Shown here piece after piece: positions 7,031 to 12,302 of a stretch of 31,250 nt of DNA. The translations under genes were made by a program, and so were the position numbers. The first letter of the stretch is position 1. Each line of letters starts with the position of its first letter. The stretch is from a virus: the IMG/VR virus record IMGVR_UViG_3300034284_001564, positions 1 through 31,250 of that record, one strand, 5' to 3'. The notes under the pieces are model-generated. The model was given only the letters and a program-made list of their open reading frames with translations, made no database searches and had not been told where the DNA came from.

Positions 7031-7053
7031 CAAAGATAGTAAAACTTTTTTAC
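7031..7053 (-). promoter_or_regulatory. Promoter with abutting 15-bp palindromic operator
   Basis: Minus strand: palindrome GTAAAAAAGTTTTAC (7053-7039) touches the -7 box TATCTTTG (7038-7031) with no gap, 24 bases before ATG 7006. The palindrome begins right after the stop codon of the upstream gene (7055). No -33 TTG is visible. The arrangement is the same as at the terminase promoter (26607-26629). Confidence 0.75.
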
Positions 7054-7054
7054 T

Positions 7055-7255
7055 TTAAAAAGTTGACGTTATGTCAATTGGTTTTTTTGGAGTTTCCGTT
7101 TTTTGAAGCAAGCCATTTTTTATTTGTTCTTTTGGCTTTTGAATAATTTTGAAGCCATTAAACTCAACAAACTCGTCCAAACGGTCCATAAATAAGTTTC
7201 TTTGTTCTTTTGTTGTATCGTCATTAAAAACGATTGAGATATTGCAATTGATCAT
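7055..7255 (-). CDS. Hypothetical protein, 66 residues
   Basis: Starts at ATG 7255 (MINCNISIVFNDDTTKEQRNLFM) and ends ITSTF. It begins with a beta-strand-like segment, then a helix (QRNLFMDRLDEFVEFNGFKII) and a Lys/Pro-rich tail. No family recognised. It lies at the end of the run of small accessory genes served by the promoter near 8845. Confidence 0.65.
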   Translation of the reverse strand: MINCNISIVFNDDTTKEQRNLFMDRLDEFVEFNGFKIIQKPKEQIKNGLLQKTETPKKPIDITSTF

Positions 7256-7284
7256 ATTTTTATATTTTTTTTAAATTGTTGGAT

Positions 7285-7533
7285 TTACTTTTTTGGTTTT
7301 ATTTTAAATGATTTACTTATGTCTTCATGACTGATACCAAGTTTTAATAGAATTTCTGCTGCTGAATCAACTCTCTTTATAGCCTCAATAATATCCTTAT
7401 CTCTTTCAATATCTTTGTGCTTTTTATCAATGTTTATTTCAGCCCATTCGCCTATAAGTTCAAGGTCTTTTTTAACATTTGTCATTAATGATTCGACAAT
7501 CAATTTGTGCATAAATGTAGGAAGCTCAATCAT
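7285..7533 (-). CDS. Hypothetical helical protein, 82 residues
   Basis: Starts at ATG 7533 in an ATGA overlap with the upstream stop. It is predicted all-helical and charged (NIDKKHKDIERDKDIIEAIKRVD), ending with a basic tail (KSFKIKPKK). No known domain is apparent. Its base composition is more AT-rich than core genes, and it pairs with the upstream 56-residue gene as a likely two-gene cassette. Confidence 0.65.
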   Translation of the reverse strand: MIELPTFMHKLIVESLMTNVKKDLELIGEWAEINIDKKHKDIERDKDIIEAIKRVDSAAEILLKLGISHEDISKSFKIKPKK

Positions 7534-7700
7534 AACAATCCCTTTAAATCATTCATACATTTTTCTATAAACACCGCTTTTGTTTGTGCTTTTTGAGCGT
7601 CACCATATTGGTATTTGGAAGCTAATTTTTTAGCTAATTTTAAGGCTTCATTTTGTTCAATGTGCCATTGTTTGATTAAATTTTCTAATTTCTTTTTCAT
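7530..7700 (-). CDS. Hypothetical Lys-rich protein, 56 residues
   Basis: Starts at ATG 7700 (MKKKLENLIKQWHIEQNEALK), overlapping the stop of the zinc-ribbon gene by 4 bases. A longer reading from 7739 runs through the end of that gene in another frame and is rejected. It is a single long basic helix followed by a second helix ending CMNDLKGLL. Function unknown. Confidence 0.6.
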   Translation of the reverse strand: MKKKLENLIKQWHIEQNEALKLAKKLASKYQYGDAQKAQTKAVFIEKCMNDLKGLL

Positions 7701-8098
7701 ATTACTTTTTTTCTTAGTCTTTTTACTTTCTCCCGGCAAGCCTTCACGGACCTGTTGTGGATTTGTGCAATAAGCTCATAGCTATACTTGCTGTTTGCTT
7801 CAGCCATTATTTGCATTTCCTCTTGTGGTGTCCAAAAGTTTTTGTCATATTTGGCTGGTGCTGCTGGTGCTGTTGCCAACGGAGCTGGCGCCACGTATGT
7901 TTTTGTAAGAATAACAAACACCTCCTCACCACATTTGCAAAAGTTCTTTTCAAGTGGCAAAATATTGCCACAGCTCTCACAGGTTTTCATTCCTAAGGCC
8001 ATAAGCGCCTCAACAGACTTGTGACTTATGCCGTCAGTGATCATCAACTTGGCATTTGGATTTTGTCTAATTACTTCTTTTACTATGCTAGGTGTCAT
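7697..8098 (-). CDS. Zinc-ribbon and Myb/SANT-like putative DNA-binding protein
   Basis: A 133-residue protein starting at ATG 8098 (MTPSIVKEVIRQNPNAKLMI), 11 bases inside the end of the upstream gene. A zinc-ribbon-like motif CESCGNILPLEKNFCKC lies at about 37-53. A Pro/Ala-rich linker (APAPLATAPAAPA) leads to a C-terminal Myb-type helix-turn-helix, WTPQEEMQIMAEANSKYSYE then IAQIHNRSVKACREKVKRLRKK. Longer readings from 8263 cross another gene. The DNA-binding features and setting between palindromic promoters make it a candidate phage transcription factor. The domain calls are by eye. Confidence 0.75.
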   Translation of the reverse strand: MTPSIVKEVIRQNPNAKLMITDGISHKSVEALMALGMKTCESCGNILPLEKNFCKCGEEVFVILTKTYVAPAPLATAPAAPAKYDKNFWTPQEEMQIMAEANSKYSYELIAQIHNRSVKACREKVKRLRKKVI

Positions 8099-8291
8099 AT
8101 TTGATAAAGTCATAAACTGCGTTAGGGATCTCGTCAATTTCTTTGTTGTCATCAAGCTTGTAAAAGCTGTCAATGATAAGGTCAGGATATTCTGCTGGGT
8201 GCTCAAGCGTCTCTCTAATATGTACGCCTTCAAAATGGTATTCAACACCAAATTCGTCACCATAATCGTCTTTATAAATTATAAAAGCCAT
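8088..8291 (-). CDS. Hypothetical acidic protein, 67 residues
   Basis: Starts at ATG 8291 (MAFIIYKDDYGDEFGVEYHFEG), one base after the upstream stop. It is strongly acidic (many Asp and Glu), with beta-strand character in the first half and helix in the second (FYKLDDNKEIDEIPNAVYDFI). Small acidic phage proteins can be DNA mimics or enzyme inhibitors, but nothing specific supports that here. Confidence 0.7.
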   Translation of the reverse strand: MAFIIYKDDYGDEFGVEYHFEGVHIRETLEHPAEYPDLIIDSFYKLDDNKEIDEIPNAVYDFIKYDT

Positions 8292-8292
8292 A

Positions 8293-8580
8293 CTAGTTTT
8301 GTTTTAAGCCGTTAATTGTCAATTCAATAATTTGTTGCATTTTCGGAGGCATTTCAGAGAAAGCATTTCCATAGTCTCTAATGGCCTCAAGCAAGCCAAG
8401 CATTTTGTTGTCAGCTTCATACTCCATTTCCATAACTTCTGACAATTTAAAGTCAATTGGCAAGTTGCCAAAACCAGCTTGCGTTTTTATCGTGACACGA
8501 TTTCCGTCAACTTTTTGCACTTGCAACCATTGATCATTTAGACTTTTGTGCGGTCCTTGGGTGTATACTTTGACTCTCAT
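8293..8580 (-). CDS. Hypothetical protein, 95 residues
   Basis: Starts at ATG 8580 (MRVKVYTQGPHKSLNDQWLQV). The first half alternates beta-strands (VDGNRVTIKTQAGFGNLPIDF), like a small barrel. The second half is helical (MLGLLEAIRDYGNAFSEMPPK, MQQIIELTINGLK). No family recognised. It is second in the operon headed by the 73-residue gene. Confidence 0.7.
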   Translation of the reverse strand: MRVKVYTQGPHKSLNDQWLQVQKVDGNRVTIKTQAGFGNLPIDFKLSEVMEMEYEADNKMLGLLEAIRDYGNAFSEMPPKMQQIIELTINGLKQN

Positions 8581-8600
8581 ATAGTCTTATTTGTTTTGAT

Positions 8601-8822
8601 TTAGTTAAATTTTATTTCGTTTAAACCTATGTTATAAGTAAATTGATACCTTGCAATTTCTTTTGAATCTTGGCATACAGTTGCCCATAGATTTTCAAGT
8701 GTTGGCCTGTATTCGTATTGTTTGGCAAGCTTCATCTCAATAAAATCTGTGTGCACATTTAACTCTGTTGTAATGCTGTTGAATTGGTAAGAACCTTCGT
8801 AAAAATTAATTGTTGTTGTCAT
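8601..8822 (-). CDS. Hypothetical protein, 73 residues; head of an accessory operon
   Basis: Starts at ATG 8822 (MTTTINFYEGSYQFNSITTEL), 22 bases after the -7 box of the promoter at 8845-8852, leaving a short AT-rich leader. It appears beta-rich and no domain is recognised. It is the first gene of a closely packed run down to 7055. Function unknown. Confidence 0.7.
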   Translation of the reverse strand: MTTTINFYEGSYQFNSITTELNVHTDFIEMKLAKQYEYRPTLENLWATVCQDSKEIARYQFTYNIGLNEIKFN

Positions 8823-8844
8823 ATTTGTTTTGTTTATCTGAGCA

Positions 8845-8883
8845 CAAATGTAATTTTATTTTTAATATGTAAAACTGTTTTAC
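8845..8883 (-). promoter_or_regulatory. Promoter with 15-bp palindromic operator 16 bp upstream of the -7 box
   Basis: Minus strand: palindrome GTAAAACAGTTTTAC (8883-8869), 16 bases, then TACATTTG (8852-8845). The palindrome is a perfect 7-bp inverted repeat around a single central base. Its distance to the -7 box equals that at 4975-5013. No -33 TTG is present. Confidence 0.75.
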
Positions 8884-8929
8884 CATTACAGACATAAAAA
8901 AATATGCAAGTGATTGAAAACCAATGCCA

Positions 8930-9082
8930 TTATTTTTTTAATTCTTTTGCAATTAGTGGGTGATTTTCTAAAATGTGAGTGATCAATGCGCTCTTGGACG
9001 CATACTTTTCGTTGAAGGTGACTACACGTATTGCCTCAATAAGCTCAGGTGTTGCTTTTGTATTTAGTATTTTCTTTGCCAT
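8930..9082 (-). CDS. Ribbon-helix-helix-like small protein, candidate operator-binding regulator
   Basis: A 50-residue protein starting at ATG 9082 (MAKKILNTKATPELIEAIRV) and ending AKELKK. The order is a short N-terminal strand, a helix beginning with the T-P-E-L cap, a second segment NEKYASKSALITHILENH, and a basic end, as in Arc/CopG-type repressors. The promoter at 9090-9097 overlaps a degenerate copy of the GTAAAA-N3-TTTTAC palindrome, so it may autoregulate and act on the other palindromes. This is inference. It has a monocistronic look, followed by about 107 bp of promoter-containing spacer. Confidence 0.65.
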   Translation of the reverse strand: MAKKILNTKATPELIEAIRVVTFNEKYASKSALITHILENHPLIAKELKK

Positions 9083-9089
9083 AATGGGA

Positions 9090-9109
9090 CAAAGGTAAAA
9101 CAATAATAC
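9090..9109 (-). promoter_or_regulatory. Promoter of the small RHH-like gene with a degenerate operator
   Basis: Minus strand: -7 box TACCTTTG (9097-9090), seven bases before ATG 9082, so the transcript is nearly leaderless. Overlapping it is GTATTATTGTTTTAC (9109-9095), which keeps one perfect half-site (TTTTAC) and four of six bases of the other half of the palindrome family. Confidence 0.5.
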
Positions 9110-9113
9110 CCAA

Positions 9114-9512
9114 TTAAAAAATTTTATTTGAAATTATGTACAAAGTCTCAATTGCAATGGCATATTTTGCAATTGTCAAAAAAGCCTTTTGTCGTTTCAA
9201 TTGCTTGGCTTGTTGCTGCAATGCCAGGTCCTTTGTTTTGATGTCTTTTGCGAGCGTGTCTGCAAGCATTTTGTAGTCAGCAATTATGTTGCTTGCAGCA
9301 GTTAGCTGCGTGTCTTTGGCATTAATCAAAAGCCTTAGTGTCTTAACCTCCTCAAAACATTTTATTGACTTGCTAATATTCGCCTGGCTCATAGGCATTG
9401 GCTTCTGTTGTCCAAAGCTTGTATGCGCTGTCAAAACTAAGACTGTCAACAGCAATAAACTTGTTGCGCAGCTTAATTTTTTCTTTAAAAATAAACGTGT
9501 CCTGTTTGACAT
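9114..9512 (-). CDS. Spanin-like partner: signal peptide, coiled coil, C-terminal hydrophobic segment
   Basis: A 132-residue protein from ATG 9512 (MSNRTRLFLKKKLSCATSLL). A signal-peptide-like hydrophobic core (SLLLLTVLVLTAHTSFG) is followed by QQKP, suggesting signal peptidase I cleavage. I see no lipobox cysteine at that site. A long helical region (EEVKTLRLLINAKDTQ to LALQQQAKQLKRQKA) leads to a hydrophobic C-terminus (FLTIAKYAIAIETLYIISN). It overlaps the upstream 96-residue membrane gene by 140 bases in another frame, as Rz/Rz1 spanin genes do. A lysis role is inferred from context and topology. Confidence 0.65.
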   Translation of the reverse strand: MSNRTRLFLKKKLSCATSLLLLTVLVLTAHTSFGQQKPMPMSQANISKSIKCFEEVKTLRLLINAKDTQLTAASNIIADYKMLADTLAKDIKTKDLALQQQAKQLKRQKAFLTIAKYAIAIETLYIISNKIF

Positions 9513-9663
9513 ATTCAATTTTATTTTTAGTGATGTTCTTATAGATCTTATCAAACAAGTCAAGCCTCTCAGGTGCTGTTGTCATTTGCTTGCTGTTCAT
9601 ATAACTAAGGCCAGCTAAAAAGCCAAGGACCAAAGCAAGCAAAACAACAGCAATAATTTTCAT
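9373..9663 (-). CDS. Membrane-anchored spanin-like protein (i-spanin candidate)
   Basis: A 96-residue protein starting at ATG 9663, right after the endolysin gene. An N-terminal transmembrane anchor (IIAVVLLALVLGFLAGLSYM, residues 3-22) is followed by a charged helical periplasmic portion (LDLFDKIYKNITKNKIEYVKQ). The arrangement endolysin, then N-in membrane protein, then overlapping second gene is that of two-component spanins, which fuse inner and outer membranes at lysis of Gram-negative hosts. The family cannot be named from sequence similarity. Confidence 0.65.
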   Translation of the reverse strand: MKIIAVVLLALVLGFLAGLSYMNSKQMTTAPERLDLFDKIYKNITKNKIEYVKQDTFIFKEKIKLRNKFIAVDSLSFDSAYKLWTTEANAYEPGEY

Positions 9664-9667
9664 TTTT

Positions 9668-10168
9668 TTATGTTGAGAAAAAAAGTTTTGCCTCTTCCTT
9701 ACGCCTTTTGATAAGTCCAGCCAATGGCTTTGGATTGCCTGCGCCTGTTATGTAGTGAGACGTCCACCAAGCCTCAAGCGTTTCTTTTGAAGCTTTTGTG
9801 TTAATCAACTTTGTCAATGTATCAGAAAAGCCAATGTTATAAAAGTAAGTCACAAGTGCGTCAAATTGGTTTTGGTTTAAAGGAACCTTTATTTTCTGCA
9901 TTACAAGCTGCTCTCTTGGTCCCAGGTCTTCCATTAAAGCCTTTGTTGCCTCAGCTTCGTTTTTGATTGAAGCACGTGAGAAAGCCAAAGCTTTATTTGC
10001 AGATCCTTTTATGAAATTTCCTTTGTCATCACGCATGGCTCGTCCATAGCCTTCTGTCCAAATGCCTGCTGGGCACATTTTAGGCTGCAAACCAACTTGA
10101 GACAAATCACCGTCATGCAACGCCTCAGACAACTTAATCAATTCAATGCCCTTAGTCCCTGTTTTCAT
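9668..10168 (-). CDS. Endolysin, GH24 lysozyme (muramidase)
   Basis: A 166-residue phage lysozyme that cleaves the glycan strand of peptidoglycan. It starts at ATG 10168 (MKTGTKGIELIKLSEALHDGD). The catalytic Glu is E15 (KLSEALHDGD), and the following TEGYGRAMRDD matches the GH24 T-x-G-Y-G core with the catalytic Thr at 38. C32 takes the place of Asp in the E-D/C-T triad, as in some phage endolysins. LNQNQFDALVTYFYNIG is the second conserved block, and LAGLIKRRKEEAKLF the C-terminal RR signature. No signal peptide is seen, so release needs a holin, and two small membrane proteins precede it. Confidence 0.93.
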   Translation of the reverse strand: MKTGTKGIELIKLSEALHDGDLSQVGLQPKMCPAGIWTEGYGRAMRDDKGNFIKGSANKALAFSRASIKNEAEATKALMEDLGPREQLVMQKIKVPLNQNQFDALVTYFYNIGFSDTLTKLINTKASKETLEAWWTSHYITGAGNPKPLAGLIKRRKEEAKLFFST

Positions 10169-10346
10169 TCTTATTTGGTACGTTTAATTTTGTGAGATAA
10201 CCTCCAAGCGCTATCATGCCAGGCAATATCAATTTTGGAGCGTCTTTTGGCCATTCAAAAGTTGTAAAGTCAATTGTAGACCATGCTGTGCCAAGTGCTG
10301 TAAGCAAGCCAGCTATTGTTGCTATATGTGATTGCCAATTTTTCAT
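10152..10346 (-). CDS. Holin-like small membrane protein (64 residues)
   Basis: Starts at ATG 10346 in an ATGA overlap with the upstream 54-residue gene, and overlaps the endolysin start by 17 bases. It has a short polar N-terminus (MKNWQSH), hydrophobic segments at about 8-24 (IATIAGLLTALGTAWST) and 39-53 (LILPGMIALGGYLTK), and a charged end (NVPNKNENRD). Size, topology and position before the endolysin suggest a holin or holin partner that permeabilises the inner membrane. No specific family recognised. Confidence 0.7.
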   Translation of the reverse strand: MKNWQSHIATIAGLLTALGTAWSTIDFTTFEWPKDAPKLILPGMIALGGYLTKLNVPNKNENRD

Positions 10347-10507
10347 TTTTCTTTTGTGATTGCTTTAAAAATCCAATTGCCAAACCTGTAAAGCCAATAA
10401 ATAATTGTGCAAATTGAGGCAATTGACGCAAACAAAAAGTTGTGCTTTTCAAGTAAGGCCACAAAGCCAACAAGTGAAACAATGATGTCTAAAAATCTAA
10501 AGTGCAT
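10343..10507 (-). CDS. Second holin-like membrane protein (54 residues)
   Basis: A short gene starting at ATG 10507 (MHFRFLDIIVSLVGFVALLEK) and ending with a TGA inside the next ATG. Two hydrophobic segments, about 5-20 (FLDIIVSLVGFVALLE) and 24-41 (FLFASIASICTIIYWLYR), are joined by a short charged turn, with a basic tail (KAITKEK). A small two-segment membrane protein directly upstream of another and of the endolysin suggests a holin/antiholin or pinholin pair. A 70-residue reading in another frame over the same DNA is less protein-like. Confidence 0.65.
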   Translation of the reverse strand: MHFRFLDIIVSLVGFVALLEKHNFLFASIASICTIIYWLYRFGNWIFKAITKEK

Positions 10508-10516
10508 ATTTGAGGT

Positions 10517-10723
10517 CTATTTATTATTAATTATTGGATTGTAATCTATTAGTGGCAATGCTTCAAGTTGTGTTCTAATATCAATAAAATCTTCATCTTC
10601 AATTACTGCAATATTGCAAACATACTTTCCATTTGAATCTAAAATAAACTCTAAAATAGAACCGTTCTTATAAGTTCCTTCAAGTTCTTTTTTTTGTGTT
10701 AATGTTGCTGTTATTACTTTCAT
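10517..10723 (-). CDS. Hypothetical protein, 68 residues
   Basis: Starts at ATG 10723 (MKVITATLTQKKELEGTYKN), one base after the stop of the adhesin-like gene. Beta-rich first half (SILEFILDSNGKYVCNIAVIE), then an acidic helix and DYNPIINNK. It shares the AT-rich style of the 278-residue gene next to it, and the two probably form one exchangeable cassette. A chaperone for that protein is possible but speculative. Confidence 0.65.
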   Translation of the reverse strand: MKVITATLTQKKELEGTYKNGSILEFILDSNGKYVCNIAVIEDEDFIDIRTQLEALPLIDYNPIINNK

Positions 10724-10724
10724 A

Positions 10725-11561
10725 TTATACTAATAATGCTGTTATAGTGTTAAATAAAAGCGTTCTTATTGCTTGAATGTCTAAACTTGCCGAACCATGA
10801 AAACTTGCTCCATGCGGTCTTGTATCGTAACTACCATCAGGTGTACCAACTCCATTAACGGTTAATTCAAACGTGTCTAAATTATTAATGGCTGAACCTC
10901 CCGAAGATGTATTTATATTTATTTCATTTGTATTAATAATGCTTTTAAAATTTGATGAATTACTGCGCTGACTTGCAATTAAAGTCCACCCACTTAATGG
11001 TAAGTATGCAGCTACTGAATTAGTCGAATAACTATTTGTTGAGTTTGCGTTTAATAGATTTCCATTACCTCTAATCAATGCAGTTATTCCAGCACCTGTT
11101 ATATCTCTGCTTCCCATTACTCTTAAAAAATCAACAGCAAAAGCAGGACTTAAAATCATTGCGCCAAATGAATTATTGTCTTTTTGAAACTTAACCCCAT
11201 TTGAAAATAATTTATAGTTCAAATTCAAATAACTTGTTCCATTTGTAGCATATCCATTATTCGTAAATGCTGGTGAACTTACTGGTGTAACGTAAAATGA
11301 CGAACTAATTAAATTAGTATTGGCAGCAACTTGGAATCCACTTAATCCTGCATAAATATTTAACCTATCTAATTGATTCAAAATATTTCCATTAGCCAAT
11401 GCAGGCTTAAAGAAATTATTATCAATAATCGCCAATTTTGCATCTGAAATAGTACCATTATTAGTTCCAATCCTTTCCCTCCATGCTACTGCTTCTGCGC
11501 TAAATCCGCCTGCAAACGGCAATGTCCTATGTCTTGTTATTTTAGCTCCAAAAAAGCGCAT
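10725..11561 (-). CDS. Putative adhesin / receptor-binding tail protein
   Basis: A 278-residue protein from ATG 11561 (MRFFGAKITRHRTLPFAGGF). It is rich in Asn, Ser, Gly and Thr with repeated beta-strand patterns (GVKFQKDNNSFGAMILSP, LPLSGWTLIASQRSNSSNFK, HGASFHGSASLD), and its C-terminus resembles proteins with lectin-like jelly-roll folds. It is the last structural gene before lysis, a usual place for host-recognition proteins. Its AT-rich, GAT-leaning style differs from surrounding core genes, consistent with exchange of host-range determinants. The function is inferred from composition and position. Confidence 0.55.
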   Translation of the reverse strand: MRFFGAKITRHRTLPFAGGFSAEAVAWRERIGTNNGTISDAKLAIIDNNFFKPALANGNILNQLDRLNIYAGLSGFQVAANTNLISSSFYVTPVSSPAFTNNGYATNGTSYLNLNYKLFSNGVKFQKDNNSFGAMILSPAFAVDFLRVMGSRDITGAGITALIRGNGNLLNANSTNSYSTNSVAAYLPLSGWTLIASQRSNSSNFKSIINTNEININTSSGGSAINNLDTFELTVNGVGTPDGSYDTRPHGASFHGSASLDIQAIRTLLFNTITALLV

Positions 11562-11564
11562 AAA

Positions 11565-11798
11565 TTAAGTCCTCACGATATAGCTCACGGAGCCTGTGCC
11601 AGATACTGTGATTTGGTTTGCATTGTTCACGTCAAGCTCAACGCCTTGTCCTGACGGCAAGCTTGCAACGTCACCGCCATTCACCACAAATGATAAGGCA
11701 ACAGCTGTTGAGTTAATTAAAATTAGGCCATTAGTGCCGAAAGCCGTCAATGCTACTTGAGAGCCTGTCAATGTTTGTACTTTTGATATACTTGGCAT
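11565..11798 (-). CDS. Small beta-rich structural protein, 77 residues
   Basis: Starts at ATG 11798 (MPSISKVQTLTGSQVALTAFG). It is almost entirely alternating beta-strand sequence with Gly/Ser/Thr turns, ending SGTGSVSYIVRT. It looks like a small decoration, fibre or head-fibre beta-domain protein. Codon style matches the core, unlike the next gene. It probably belongs to the virion; the exact role is unknown. Confidence 0.65.
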   Translation of the reverse strand: MPSISKVQTLTGSQVALTAFGTNGLILINSTAVALSFVVNGGDVASLPSGQGVELDVNNANQITVSGTGSVSYIVRT

Positions 11799-11810
11799 GT
11801 GTTTATTGTT

Positions 11811-12302
11811 TTAAATTCCTCTTATTCCAAATTTGTTTTTTGGCTTTCTTATGCTTGCTAATTTCGCATAACTTGTGCCGTCAAATGTGTTGTTTTTTGC
11901 AATGATTCTATTTTGAGCACGTGTCAAATACACCTCATAATCTCGCTCAGTGCTGCTTATCAATATGCCTCTGGTCTTGTCAGACACATTTGATGTTGTG
12001 TCGTCATTCACTGTTGCAATTCCAAATTGCGTCACGTTATTGCCGTGCCATTTCAAGAAACGAATATACGCGTTATAAGCCCATACTTGTTTAAAATAAT
12101 TATTGTAAAATGCTTTTAGTTCTGTGTTGCCTCCAGCAGTCAAATTGAGAGCAACAAGTGCTGTCAATAGACTTGGTGGCAAAACATTCTCAAAGCCAAT
12201 CTCAATTGCTTTTGTGATATGTGGATTTATTAATCGATCCTCAATATTAGTTGTGAATTGCTCCACAACTGCTGCAAGTTCTGTTTTAGTTAGTTGTGGC
12301 AA
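11811..12302 (-). CDS. Head-tail connector-like protein (DUF6712-like), TTG start
   Basis: A protein of about 163 residues with no ATG anywhere in its first 100 codons. The best start is TTG 12302 (LPQLTKTELAAVVEQF), preceded by AGGAGG with a 5-base spacer inside the end of the portal gene, the clearest Shine-Dalgarno-like site noticed. The frame extends up to 12383 but would overlap portal further. Helical segments and the block FYNNYFKQVWAYNAYIRFLK followed by GNNVTQFGIATVND resemble a family of Bacteroidota phage connector or neck proteins. Position directly after portal supports a head-completion role. Confidence 0.65.
   Translation of the reverse strand: MPQLTKTELAAVVEQFTTNIEDRLINPHITKAIEIGFENVLPPSLLTALVALNLTAGGNTELKAFYNNYFKQVWAYNAYIRFLKWHGNNVTQFGIATVNDDTTSNVSDKTRGILISSTERDYEVYLTRAQNRIIAKNNTFDGTSYAKLASIRKPKNKFGIRGI

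Noticed and set aside
10270-10482. A 70-residue minus-strand open frame
   Set aside because: It overlaps the better 54- and 64-residue membrane proteins in another frame and spoils their ATGA coupling.
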